Shown here: positions 7,836 through 15,838 of the stretch, piece after piece
Layout: each line of letters starts with the position of its first letter
Numbering within the stretch: position 1 is the first letter of the stretch
Assembly (NCBI GenBank): GCA_018374355.1
Contig: JAHAFI010000038.1
Coordinates: forward strand, 1 to 27,053
Direction: 5' to 3'
Length of the DNA stretch: 27,053 nt
Source of the DNA: Clostridiales bacterium
Lineage (GTDB): Bacteria; Bacillota; Clostridia; Lachnospirales; Lachnospiraceae
Translations under genes and position numbers: made by a program
The notes under the pieces: generated by a model
Databases searched by the model: none
Seen by the model: the letters and a program-made list of their open reading frames with translations, nothing else
Told to the model about the DNA's origin: nothing

Positions 7836-9059
7836 CTACTTTTTATATTCATTGACTGCATCACGCAGTTGGCACAATGCCTGTTCCAATACGCTGCGGG
7901 GACAGGTAAGATTCAGTCTTTCAAAGCCCTCGCCTCCGTCACCGAAATCCACTCCCTGACTGGTCCAGATCTTTGCTTTCTCAGCAAAGAACCGCTCCCG
8001 CTCCTGATCTGTCATGGAAAGACCGCTGCAGTCCAGCCATGCCAGATAAGTTCCTTCCGGTTCCACCAGACGAATGCAGGGAAGCTCTTTCTCCAAAAAT
8101 TCTCTCAAAAAGTCCAGATTTCCCTTGAGATACACCTTCAGCTCGTCCAACCATGTTCTTCCGCCCCGGTAAGCCGCTTCACAGGCTGCCACACCCAGCA
8201 TATTCAGACAGTCGTATCCTGTTTTCTGTACTTCACTTTTAAAGTCTTCCCTCATTTTCTCATCAGCAATCACCAGATTAGATACCTGCAGCCCTGCCAG
8301 ATTGAATGTTTTACTGGGAGCAGTACAAACCATGGAAAATTCCTTAAAATCTTCCTGTACATTTAAGAATACGGTGTGTTTGTGTTCCGGATATACAAAA
8401 TCCGAATGGATTTCATCGCAGACGATCTTGACTCCGTATTTTTTGCAGAGATTTCCGGCTTTTTCAAGCTCCTCCTGACTCCATACTCTTCCCACCGGAT
8501 TGTGGGGGCTGCACAGAAGGAACAGCTTTACCTCCTGCTCCACAATCTTTTTCTCCATGTCTTCCAGATCCATGGTATACCTTCCGTTTTCAAAATGAAG
8601 GGGATTGTTCACAAGCTTTCTTCCTGTGGCGTGGATACAGCGGGCAAATGGTCCGTATACCGGCTGCTGGATCATCACGCTGTCCCCTTCCCGGGTAAAG
8701 GCCTTGATGGCCGTAGCCAAAGCGTAAACCACTCCCGGAGTCTGAACCATCCATTCCTCCTCGATCTGAAAATCAAACCATTCCCGGTACCAGCCTCTCA
8801 CCGCTTCCCGGAAGGAAGGCGTAATCCCGGTGTAGCCGAAAATCCCATCCTGCACCAGCTCTACCAGCCGTTCTGTCACGGCTTTGGGTGCCGGAAAATC
8901 CATATCCGCTACCCAAAGAGGTAAAATGTCTTCCGGTTTTCCATGCTCTTTTGCAAAATCATATTTTTCACATGCAGTATTTTTCCGATTAATAACCTGA
9001 TTAAAATCTCTCTCCATAATATCCCCCAATATTGGTTCTTTTGTATTTTCTATATGCAT
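7836..9059 (-). CDS. malY: MalY/PatB-type C-S lyase (aminotransferase fold I)
   Basis: 407 aa. PLP lysine is K250 in APSKTFNLAGLQ, with CDEIHSDF (214-221) holding the Asp that contacts the pyridine nitrogen and CSPHNPVGR (183-191) before it. This set is typical of MalY/PatB, which cleaves cystathionine or cysteine-type thioethers to a thiol, pyruvate and ammonia. The ATG at 9059 has AGGGGAGG 9 nt upstream and is used here. A second in-frame ATG at 9017 has GGGGGA and would give the usual family N-terminus (ERDFNQVINRKNT), so the first 14 residues are uncertain. Next to cysK it forms a cysteine/methionine metabolism pair. No T-box or S-box leader was recognised in the 155 bp before it. Confidence 0.88.
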   Translation of the reverse strand: MHIENTKEPILGDIMERDFNQVINRKNTACEKYDFAKEHGKPEDILPLWVADMDFPAPKAVTERLVELVQDGIFGYTGITPSFREAVRGWYREWFDFQIEEEWMVQTPGVVYALATAIKAFTREGDSVMIQQPVYGPFARCIHATGRKLVNNPLHFENGRYTMDLEDMEKKIVEQEVKLFLLCSPHNPVGRVWSQEELEKAGNLCKKYGVKIVCDEIHSDFVYPEHKHTVFLNVQEDFKEFSMVCTAPSKTFNLAGLQVSNLVIADEKMREDFKSEVQKTGYDCLNMLGVAACEAAYRGGRTWLDELKVYLKGNLDFLREFLEKELPCIRLVEPEGTYLAWLDCSGLSMTDQERERFFAEKAKIWTSQGVDFGDGGEGFERLNLTCPRSVLEQALCQLRDAVNEYKK

Positions 9060-9211
9060 TTTATTTTACCTCCCCTACCCCGATACATCAAGAAGAAATT
9101 TCTTTCAATTTTCGACGGGATTTCAGACATCATTTCTGCATTTTCCGGCGGGGTAAAGCCCTGAATATTAAGGGCAGAAAGAGCCTGTCCAAAGAGTTCT
9201 GCAAGTTCCTT
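9050..9211 (-). pseudogene. Possible C-terminal remnant of an unknown gene
   Basis: Directly after the ATPase stop (TGA, 9215-9217) and a second stop (TAG, 9212-9214), the same frame stays open for 53 codons and reads like a normal protein tail (ELAELFGQALSALNIQG, then FTPPENAEMMSEIPSKIERN). It has no start codon or ribosome site at its head and runs across the start of the malY-type gene. It could be the 3' end of a gene interrupted when the ATPase segment arrived, or of a longer ATPase. I do not recognise the family. Confidence 0.3.
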
Positions 9212-9214
9212 CTA

Positions 9215-10522
9215 TCAGGTATCAGCCACAGCTTTAAGCTGATCTATCGCATACAGCGGCAGATTAACGAGCCATTCTTCTTTTTTGTAATCTGACATGG
9301 ATGTTCGCATAGAAATTTCAGGTGAGAATTTTTCCTGATAGGTTTTCAGGCTCTTGGCTCTAAGGTTCACCTCTGCCTTTACTTCAACAGGAACAATCTG
9401 CTCGCCTGTGTCAACGACAAAGTCAACCTCACAGGAGCCTCTTTCATTGGTATAATAGTAAACATCTAAGTCTTCGATGGTTTTCAGTTGCTGACAAACG
9501 TACTGTTCTGTAAGAGCACCTTTGAACTCAACGAAAAGATCATTACCATCAAGTAACGTGCGCTGACGTAGTCCAGCCATACATCCCAGAAGTCCAACAT
9601 CTACAACAAATAGCTTAAATGCTTTTAAGTCCTCATACGCCCGTAGGGGGATACCCGCTGCATTTACACGGCTGGCCTTATGAACAAGACCGCAATCACT
9701 GAGCCACATAATTGCGGTTTCATATTCTTTCGCACGGGCGCCTTCACGGACGAGTCCGTAAATGAATTTTTTATTTTCTTTAGCCAACTGAGAAGGAATA
9801 CTGTTCCACAACATACGGAGTCTCGGAACGATCTCATTTGGAGCATGTTTAGAGAAGTCTTGTTCGTAGGCGGCAAGGATTCGCTTTTGAATTTCACGGA
9901 CCTCATTAAAATCTTTGTTCTCTGCGAAACTTTGCACAGCTTCAGGCATGCCACCGACAAAGTAATATTGCTTTAAGGAATCGATATATGTTTGCTTAAA
10001 GCATGTAATCATCTCAAAGTCTTGCTTATCAAGAAGTCCGGCAAAACGTTCTTTATCGGTTGCCATCAAAAACTCTTTGAACGAAAGAGGATAAAGCTTT
10101 AAAAAATCTACCTTGCCAACGGGAAAAGATGTGCCTTGATGCAAAGCGATACCAAGCAAAGAACCGGCACACACAATGTGGTACTGCGGGGCGTTTTCGT
10201 AAAAATATTTAAGAGATGCCAATGCTCTCGGAACTTCCTGTACTTCATCAAAAATCAATAAAGAATTGTTCGGATCAATTTTGTGACCCGCATACAACTC
10301 TAACCCCATAATTAAGCGTTCCGTATCCAAATCAGAAGCAAATAACTCTGCCATTCTGAAATTAGAATCAAAATTGATATATATGGTATCTGTATACGCC
10401 TGCCTGCCGAATTCTTTCATTAGCCATGTCTTGCCAACCTGACGTGCCCCTTCAATAATTAAGGGTTTGCGGCGTTTACTTTGTTTCCATTTAAATAGCT
10501 TTTCAATAGCAATTCGGTACAT
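9215..10522 (-). CDS. AAA ATPase with DUF4143 domain
   Basis: 435 aa. Walker A is GARQVGKT (25-32); Walker B is LLIFDEVQ (88-95). The C-terminal part is the DUF4143 domain, with NERGSCEVDFV and VPVEVKAE resembling the E-D-ExK signature of the PD-(D/E)xK nuclease fold. Proteins of this type are common, often in many copies per genome and close to mobile DNA; their function is not established, and toxin-antitoxin or defence roles are only suggestions. Start: ATG at 10522 has GGAGG 9 nt upstream; the GTG at 10528 is only 3 nt from it. It has its own promoter (10556-10584). Base composition looks more A/T-rich than in neighbouring genes and a transposon relic lies just upstream, which points to horizontal acquisition. 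Confidence 0.88.
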   Translation of the reverse strand: MYRIAIEKLFKWKQSKRRKPLIIEGARQVGKTWLMKEFGRQAYTDTIYINFDSNFRMAELFASDLDTERLIMGLELYAGHKIDPNNSLLIFDEVQEVPRALASLKYFYENAPQYHIVCAGSLLGIALHQGTSFPVGKVDFLKLYPLSFKEFLMATDKERFAGLLDKQDFEMITCFKQTYIDSLKQYYFVGGMPEAVQSFAENKDFNEVREIQKRILAAYEQDFSKHAPNEIVPRLRMLWNSIPSQLAKENKKFIYGLVREGARAKEYETAIMWLSDCGLVHKASRVNAAGIPLRAYEDLKAFKLFVVDVGLLGCMAGLRQRTLLDGNDLFVEFKGALTEQYVCQQLKTIEDLDVYYYTNERGSCEVDFVVDTGEQIVPVEVKAEVNLRAKSLKTYQEKFSPEISMRTSMSDYKKEEWLVNLPLYAIDQLKAVADT

Positions 10523-10555
10523 AGACACACACCTCCATCATCATAATTTAAGTAT

Positions 10556-10584
10556 AGTATATTACGCAATTACAAAAAATACAA
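10556..10584 (-). promoter_or_regulatory. Promoter of the DUF4143 ATPase gene
   Basis: On the minus strand TTGTAT (10579-10584) and TATACT (10556-10561) are separated by exactly 17 bp, about 35 bp upstream of the chosen ATG. An overlapping second TATACT follows at 10551-10556. Confidence 0.6.
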
Positions 10585-10620
10585 TGAGTTTTAGTTGAGT
10601 AATTACATTTTTTACAGCGA

Positions 10621-10739
10621 TAAAAGTTAATGAGCTCAAGACGGTTCTGTACCTGCTCATTCAAATCAGCCAACTATGTCCATAGTCCTCCACTCAAACA
10701 CAGGTCATCGAAGTGGATAGGATTGTGTTCGCTTCTGCA
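10621..10739 (-). pseudogene. Degenerate TnpV-like transposon protein fragment
   Basis: One minus-strand frame reads CRSEHNPIHFDDLCLSGGLW, then a threonine and a TAG stop, then LADLNEQVQNRLELI. From memory of the family this follows the pattern of TnpV, a small protein carried by Firmicute conjugative or mobilisable elements (REH-P...L-L-G-LW-x-x-LADLNEQ-x-x-R-E-x-I). The start and both flanks of the gene are missing and a stop codon interrupts it, so it is a relic. The assignment rests on remembered similarity, not on a search. Confidence 0.45.
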
Positions 10740-10783
10740 TCATTTGTACCTCCATTAAAAGTTCAGTATATGTGCTAAGATTG

Positions 10784-10820
10784 AAAAAAAACGATACCTG
10801 ATTGTTAAAACCAAGTATCG
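10784..10820 (-). terminator. Rho-independent terminator downstream of the lipoprotein gene
   Basis: On the minus strand a 9-bp stem (arms 10812-10820 and 10792-10800, one G-T pair) with an 11-nt loop is followed by eight T residues (10784-10791). It is about 100 bp past the stop codon of the trigger-factor-like lipoprotein gene and would isolate that gene from the ATPase island. Confidence 0.8.
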
Positions 10821-10920
10821 CCAATTTTTCTTGTCGCCCCCTGTACGGCAGCTACTCTATGTCAGTAATGTTCTCATACTCTTTTATTGGAACACCGCTC
10901 GGGCAGTGTCCTTTTTCTTA

Positions 10921-12087
10921 CTATTCTGTTTCCTCAGATGCCTCTGCTTCATCCGCTTCCGGCTCAACAATCACCGCATTGTCCATGATCAGGTTGCTTA
11001 CTCTCGTGAGCATAATATTCTGCTCCACATTGTCCTGTCCGTAGATTTTGGTCAGTTCCTCTTCTGTGGTGCCAATTTTTGTGAGCATTTTTTCCAGTTC
11101 TGCCTTGTAGCCCTCATCACCGATGGCATAGCCTTCCGCATCGGAGATTGCCTGACACACAAGCATCTGTTTGGCAACGTTTTTGCCGTACTCTTCGGCG
11201 GCTGCCTCATACTCTTCTTTTGTCATACCGGAAGCCTCCAGATATCCGTCCAGATCCATTCCGACGTATACTGCACGCATTTCCACCTCAGACATATAAA
11301 GCTGTCTTCCTATCTCCACCAGACTTTCCGGATATTCATTGACCGTGCTGTTGTCTACTGCCTGAGTCCATGCGCTGATACGCATCTGCTCCTCTGCGTT
11401 CTGGGTGGTGTCCGATTCTGAACGGAGCGCTTCTTTGTACTCGTCCAGCGTATAGTAGCCCTCGATGTTTGCAGCTACCCATTCATCTGTAGGCTCTTCC
11501 AACGGGGTTTTCACTGCATTGACTGTTACTGTGAACTGTACCGCTTTTCCTGCCAGCTCCTCTGTATACTGATCCGGGAAAGTCAAATCAAGAGTACGGG
11601 TCTCTCCCTTTGCTGCTCCGATCAGTCCTTCCTCAAAGCCATCGATAAACTGTCCGGAGCCCAGCACCAGATCTGCTCCCTGATCGCTTCCGCCCTCAAA
11701 CTCTTCGCCCTCGATAGTTCCCACATAATCGATGTTGACTGTATCTCCTTCTTCGGCTGTTTTATCTGCTTCCACAGGATATTCAGCAAGAGCTTCCTTA
11801 ACGGCCTTCTCCACAACCGCATCAATGGCCTTTTCAACGGTAAGTCCCTTGTATTCTCCCAGAGTTATACATTTGGCCACATCAATCTCTGCCATCAGTT
11901 CAGCCGTTGTCTTTGTATCTTCTGTTTCCTGCTCTTCTTCGCCTTCCTGTGTTTCTGTGTCTTCCGTGCTGCTTGTTTCTTCGGTCTTAGCATCTGTATC
12001 TTTTTCTTCTGTCTGCTTCTGTGAGCATCCTGATGCCGCAATGACAGTGCTCAGCAATAAAGCTGACAACCATATTCTTTTTTTCAT
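10921..12087 (-). CDS. Lipoprotein with FKBP-type peptidyl-prolyl isomerase / trigger-factor C-terminal features
   Basis: 388 aa. Signal peptide with lipobox ending AASGC (Cys21 would be lipidated), then an acidic, low-complexity E/T/D-rich linker to about residue 60. Next is an FKBP-like domain (EGDTVNIDYVGTIEGEEFEG, then GSGQFIDGFEEGLIGAAKGE) and a helical C-terminal part resembling the trigger-factor chaperone arm. This suggests a surface-anchored folding catalyst for exported proteins, analogous in role to PrsA. The ATG at 12087 has GGAGG 5 nt upstream; four extra codons to 12099 lack one. Downstream is a strong terminator. Upstream, 132 bp separate it from the deacetylase pair; that gap contains an 8-bp-arm palindrome (12133-12153). 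Its exported location fits the neighbouring exported enzymes. Confidence 0.9.
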   Translation of the reverse strand: MKKRIWLSALLLSTVIAASGCSQKQTEEKDTDAKTEETSSTEDTETQEGEEEQETEDTKTTAELMAEIDVAKCITLGEYKGLTVEKAIDAVVEKAVKEALAEYPVEADKTAEEGDTVNIDYVGTIEGEEFEGGSDQGADLVLGSGQFIDGFEEGLIGAAKGETRTLDLTFPDQYTEELAGKAVQFTVTVNAVKTPLEEPTDEWVAANIEGYYTLDEYKEALRSESDTTQNAEEQMRISAWTQAVDNSTVNEYPESLVEIGRQLYMSEVEMRAVYVGMDLDGYLEASGMTKEEYEAAAEEYGKNVAKQMLVCQAISDAEGYAIGDEGYKAELEKMLTKIGTTEEELTKIYGQDNVEQNIMLTRVSNLIMDNAVIVEPEADEAEASEETE

Positions 12088-12132
12088 AATCTCCTCCAAA
12101 TCAAAAACTTCGATACCTCATAGATATATCAC

Positions 12133-12153
12133 ACTTTTCTCTAAAAGAAAAGT
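12133..12153. promoter_or_regulatory. Palindrome upstream of the PPIase lipoprotein gene
   Basis: ACTTTTCT (12133-12140) and AGAAAAGT (12146-12153) are perfect inverse repeats with a 5-nt spacer, 46 bp before the ATG. No T-run follows, so an operator is more likely than a terminator. The binding factor is unknown. Confidence 0.35.
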
Positions 12154-12219
12154 TATTCCGGAAAATTCACATTTTTTTCAAATTTCTATGCTGGTATTTA
12201 CTCCGTTCCCGACAGTTTC

Positions 12220-13632
12220 TCAGGCTTCCCCCTGCTGCCGGTCTTCGTCCGTTTCATCCGTCTCATCCGTTTCGTCCGGTTCTGTCTGCTGCTGTACAGA
12301 AGGACGGGTCTGGTCATACACCGATGTGAAATCCAATACCCCGGCAAAACGCCCTGTTCCCTGATATAGATCCTGATACATCCGGTAACCGTCCAGATTC
12401 AGATAATTGCAGCGAAGATACTCTTCAGTACTCTGAGTCCATGAACCGCCTACTGTCAGAGCGGAAAAATACCGAAATCCCTGTTCCTTCAGATATTCGT
12501 ATTTCTCGTTTCCGGAATCATATGGGCTCCAGTTCCCGATATCCGTTCCAAAGGGATACAGCAAAATATCCACATCCCCCACCAGCTTTCCTACCCGGTC
12601 CTGCCACAGCTTCATGTCACTTTTGATCTCGTCCAGTCCGGAATTATAGCTGACGTTTCCGTAACCGTTGCAGGCAAACTCCCAGCCCTCGGCTTTCAAA
12701 GCCTCGATGACCGGTTTCACAGACTCGATTTCCTGTGCGGTGTCAAAAATCCCGTATTTGGAGGCGTATTTATTATTTTCCGTGGCACCCAGCGTTTCGT
12801 CGGTGCGGTATCCCAAAATCCCGTTATATCCGGTCAATCCCAAGATTCCCCGGGCTCCTCCATGAGAAAAATCGGGATGGTTGGATACAAAGGTATCCAC
12901 ACAGGATACCACATCAAAATCACCGGTGACCACATTTCCATCCAGCCGTACTCTTTCCGTGGTGATTTTTCCGTTTCCATCCAGAATGATCCGGGATGCA
13001 AAGCCCTGTCCGGAAAGTGACAGATCGTAGCTCACATTCCGCTGGGAGATCAGCAGCGGTTTCTTTCCTTTCGGAAGCATGAGGCCCTCTGTCTGAGATG
13101 CATCCGCCCCTTTCGTTTTCTGCGTTGTCTTGTCTTTTGCTGCATCTCCGGTATCCTGCGCCTCTGTTTCAGACGGCATCAAATCCCGGATGCTGACCAG
13201 CACATACCCCTGATCATATAACTGCTGCAGAATTTTGTTAAATTCATCCACCGTTAAATGCCCCTGATCCAGACTGGCGGCCGCAAGAGTGTCCTCCTGC
13301 TGGAATGCGGTTTCAGGAACAGCAATCAGGGAATCAAAGGACAGATGAAGCACCCGGCTTACATCCACCGCTTCCATTTCCACGATATCTTCCGTCTCTT
13401 TGACCGCTTCCTTCTTTTTTTTCTCCGATGAAGGTTTCCGTATGATTCCCACGACCAGAGACACTATTCCGATCACCAGAAGCAGCCCTGCAATACCAAC
13501 CGCAGCTCTCAACATCAGCGCTTTTCTCCGGCGCTTTCTCCGTCTTTCCTGCAGGAGTCTCTGTTTTCTGATACGCCTTGCCCGTTCCTCAGATGTTTCC
13601 CGTCTTCTGCGGGGGTCTCTCGTCTCACTCAT
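12220..13632 (-). CDS. Membrane-anchored polysaccharide deacetylase-like protein lacking catalytic residues
   Basis: 470 aa. A strongly basic cytoplasmic head (RRRR and KRRRK runs) is followed by one transmembrane segment (about 42-62) and an exported NodB-like domain. It aligns end to end with the next gene upstream (13658-15136), sharing blocks such as LTGYNGILGYRTD and LNLDGYR. However, the metal-binding FDD of the paralogue is QRN here (about 197-199), and the HTWGH motif is NGYGN (about 322-326). Both metal-site histidines and the aspartates are gone, so deacetylase activity is unlikely; a binding or scaffold role is more plausible. The C-terminus carries a short DET/TDE repeat from tandem 9-bp units. 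ATG at 13632 is chosen because AGAGG lies 9 nt upstream; the ATG at 13641 touches it. Confidence 0.85.
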   Translation of the reverse strand: MSETRDPRRRRETSEERARRIRKQRLLQERRRKRRRKALMLRAAVGIAGLLLVIGIVSLVVGIIRKPSSEKKKKEAVKETEDIVEMEAVDVSRVLHLSFDSLIAVPETAFQQEDTLAAASLDQGHLTVDEFNKILQQLYDQGYVLVSIRDLMPSETEAQDTGDAAKDKTTQKTKGADASQTEGLMLPKGKKPLLISQRNVSYDLSLSGQGFASRIILDGNGKITTERVRLDGNVVTGDFDVVSCVDTFVSNHPDFSHGGARGILGLTGYNGILGYRTDETLGATENNKYASKYGIFDTAQEIESVKPVIEALKAEGWEFACNGYGNVSYNSGLDEIKSDMKLWQDRVGKLVGDVDILLYPFGTDIGNWSPYDSGNEKYEYLKEQGFRYFSALTVGGSWTQSTEEYLRCNYLNLDGYRMYQDLYQGTGRFAGVLDFTSVYDQTRPSVQQQTEPDETDETDETDEDRQQGEA

Positions 13633-13657
13633 CTTTTTCATCCTCTAAAATTACATT

Positions 13658-15136
13658 TTATAATCCCGGCATATCGGTACGAGCCGGATCCAGCACCTTC
13701 GATGCATCAAACAGATCGCTGGTACGGTTCTTCTCTCCGTGAACATCGTTCCACAACCGGTATCCGTCCAGATTTCTTCTTCCCTGTCTCACATAATTAT
13801 CACGAATCTGCAGGAAATACTGGGAAGAATCCACGTTGCAGAAGAAATTGAAGCCCTGACTCTTCAGATAGGAAAATTTTTCATTGTCCATGGAATAATC
13901 GTGCCAGTCGGCGAGGTCCTCACCATGGGCGAAAATAATCGTATCAGTTCCGCCAACCAGAGGCGCCACATATTCCTGCCATTTCTGGGTATCTTCCTTG
14001 ATGTGCTCCAAGCTTGCGCCGCCTACACGGATATGTCCCCATGTATGGCTGGCAAATTTCCAGCCGTCTGCGATCATGGCCTCCGCCACCTTCTTGGCCT
14101 CTTCCCGTTCCTGCTCCCAGTTAAAGTCCGGATGGGCATCCAGCCATGCCTGCTGGTCAGCCGTCAGATTTTCTTTCGTCTTGTACGCAATGTCTGTCCG
14201 GTAACCCAGAATACCGTTATATCCGGTCAGGGCAATGGTTCCTTTAGCTCCTTTGTAGGAAGCGTCCGGGTGCTCCTCCAGAAACTGATTCAAAAGCGGT
14301 ACATAGTCATAGGCTCCCACTACCGTAGTGCCGTCCGCCTGAATATATTCACAGGCAAGCTCCCCGTTCTCATCCACAACCATCTTGGAAGCGGTTCCCC
14401 GTCCATCGTAGCTGTGATAATAGGACAGGTCATCAAAGGACATAATATACGGTTTCTTTCCCTCCGGCAGCAAAATCTGATTCGTTTTAAAATGAACGGT
14501 TCCATCCTCATCCGTTGTCTGAGTCACCAGATCGTGAAGATCCACAATCACATATCCGTTGTTGTACATTTCCTGAAGAATGCTGTTAAATTCATCCACC
14601 GTAGTCATCCACTGCTTAAATCCGGCGGCTGCACTGTCTGTTCCCGCAAATCCCCGTACCGGATCCACCACCAGCGAATGATAGAACACATGGGTAACTT
14701 CCCCCATGCTCACCGATACCATCGTGGATTTTTCTGCCTCAAGCTTTGCGATCTTCGCGATAATATCCGCATCCTTATCGTAATTCTCCAATGATTTCAG
14801 AAGTTCAATGGCTCCGTCATAATCATAAGTCAAAGCCATTCTTTCCGATTCTGCAATCGCTTCTTTTCTCTTTCTGTTCTTTTCTTCCTCCGCCTGAATC
14901 TCCTGCTCTTTAGCCGCCTTCTCCTGCGCCTTTCTCTCTTTTGATTTTTTCACCTGAAAAGACACCAGAACAATCGACCCGATAAGGATCAGGATCAAAA
15001 CTCCCAGAACGGCCGCACGCATCATCATGGCCTTTCTTCTTCTCTTCCGTCTCCGCTCCCGCCGCAGACGTTCTATTCTTTTTTGTCTCTCCGCCTCAGA
15101 CATAGGCGTTTTACCTGTTCTTCTTTCTTCGCTCAT
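13658..15136 (-). CDS. Membrane-anchored polysaccharide deacetylase (NodB homology domain)
   Basis: 492 aa. Arg/Lys-rich cytoplasmic head, one transmembrane segment (about 39-61), a charged, probably coiled-coil stretch (63-105) and an exported deacetylase domain. Motif 1 is SFDD (233-236), supplying the catalytic base and metal-binding Asp; motif 2 is HTWGH (364-368), the HxxxH metal pair. The family removes N- or O-acetyl groups from peptidoglycan or other glycans, often giving lysozyme resistance. The TGYNGILGYRTD block (about 304-315) matches the region of motif 3. The ATG at 15136 has AAGGGTG 7 nt upstream and is preferred to the GTG at 15145. It lies 25 bp upstream of its degenerate paralogue, so the two are probably co-expressed and could work as a pair. 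Transcription likely starts at an extended -10 promoter (15200-15208). Confidence 0.9.
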   Translation of the reverse strand: MSEERRTGKTPMSEAERQKRIERLRRERRRKRRRKAMMMRAAVLGVLILILIGSIVLVSFQVKKSKERKAQEKAAKEQEIQAEEEKNRKRKEAIAESERMALTYDYDGAIELLKSLENYDKDADIIAKIAKLEAEKSTMVSVSMGEVTHVFYHSLVVDPVRGFAGTDSAAAGFKQWMTTVDEFNSILQEMYNNGYVIVDLHDLVTQTTDEDGTVHFKTNQILLPEGKKPYIMSFDDLSYYHSYDGRGTASKMVVDENGELACEYIQADGTTVVGAYDYVPLLNQFLEEHPDASYKGAKGTIALTGYNGILGYRTDIAYKTKENLTADQQAWLDAHPDFNWEQEREEAKKVAEAMIADGWKFASHTWGHIRVGGASLEHIKEDTQKWQEYVAPLVGGTDTIIFAHGEDLADWHDYSMDNEKFSYLKSQGFNFFCNVDSSQYFLQIRDNYVRQGRRNLDGYRLWNDVHGEKNRTSDLFDASKVLDPARTDMPGL

Positions 15137-15199
15137 TTCTTTCACCCTTATAATTTCATCATATTCTCCTGTTTTTACAGCGACTTGCGCTTACCACTC

Positions 15200-15208
15200 A
15201 TTATATCA
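15200..15208 (-). promoter_or_regulatory. Extended -10 promoter of the deacetylase pair
   Basis: On the minus strand TGATATAAT (TGn plus a perfect TATAAT) lies 64 bp before the start codon. No good -35 box is present at the usual distance, which fits an extended -10 promoter. Confidence 0.5.
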
Positions 15209-15271
15209 TGAATCCCTCCAATTACTAGACATATTTCGCCCACTTTTCTGATTTTTCATGAAAAAATCCAA

Positions 15272-15300
15272 TTGCCTTTTGTCTTTAACAGTGATAAAAT
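15272..15300 (+). promoter_or_regulatory. Promoter of the 151-aa membrane protein gene
   Basis: TTGCCT (15272-15277), 17-bp spacer, TAAAAT (15295-15300), about 75 bp before the ATG. It gives a 5' leader of roughly 70 nt. Confidence 0.5.
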
Positions 15301-15375
15301 GAAAAAGTATGGTGACGCAGTAAGTACCCGGACTGCGGTCACGATGCGGGATAGAGAAAGGATGGGAGGAAAAGT

Positions 15376-15831
15376 ATGGAATTCTGGCAGGTATTATTGA
15401 TCATATTAGCTGTTGCTATCGGAGTTGTCGTAGCTCTTTATTTTCTTGGCAAACGGGCACAGAAAAAACAGGATGAAAGACAGGAACAGATTGAGGCTGC
15501 AAAGCAGACCACATCAATGCTGATCATTGATAAAAAGCGTTTACCGATCAAACAATCCGGGCTTCCTCAGATGGTGATCGACCAGACGCCGAAACTGATG
15601 CGTCGGACAAAACTTCCTATCGTAAAAGCCAAAATCGGTCCCAGAATCATGGTACTGGTGGCAGACGAGAAGATTTTCGATCTGATCCCGGTGAAAAAAG
15701 AAGTGAAAGCGACCATCAGCGGTATCTACATCACAGAAGTACGGGGCGTACGGGGACCTCTGGAAACACCGCCGAAAAAAGTCGGTTTCTTCAAACGAAT
15801 GAAAAACAAAGTAACCGGAAAAGGAAAATAA
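15376..15831 (+). CDS. Small membrane-anchored protein of unknown function
   Basis: 151 aa. One N-terminal transmembrane segment (about 5-25, ending FLGKRAQKK), then a charged cytoplasmic or surface domain rich in basic residues, ending in a lysine-rich tail (MKNKVTGKGK). The topology (N-terminus out, basic stop-transfer after the helix) suggests that the soluble part is cytoplasmic. The soluble region has short beta-like blocks (KAKIGPRIMVLVADEKIFDLIPV) but no catalytic motif that I recognise. GGGAGG lies 7 nt before the ATG. It has its own promoter and a strong bidirectional terminator right after the stop codon, so it is a single-gene unit, convergent with the DUF1934 gene. Confidence 0.85.
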   Translation: MEFWQVLLIILAVAIGVVVALYFLGKRAQKKQDERQEQIEAAKQTTSMLIIDKKRLPIKQSGLPQMVIDQTPKLMRRTKLPIVKAKIGPRIMVLVADEKIFDLIPVKKEVKATISGIYITEVRGVRGPLETPPKKVGFFKRMKNKVTGKGK

Positions 15832-15838
15832 AACCGCA

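Larger units (their letters stand above)
10523..10920. other. Gene-free stretch between the ATPase and the lipoprotein gene
   Basis: This 398-bp gap holds the ATPase promoter (10556-10584), a decayed TnpV-like gene fragment (about 10621-10739) and a strong minus-strand terminator (10784-10820). I see no gene or clear signal in the remaining 100 bp up to 10920, apart from a weak imperfect hairpin at about 10895-10917 just after the lipoprotein gene. Confidence 0.6.

Noticed and set aside
9080..9108. TTGAAA-17-TATCGG as promoter for the malY-type operon
   Set aside because: The -10 box is poor and the resulting transcript start would fall almost on the ribosome site.
13739..14794. 351-aa plus-strand frame inside the active deacetylase gene
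   Set aside because: Antisense to a gene with conserved motifs; no ribosome site or recognisable domain.
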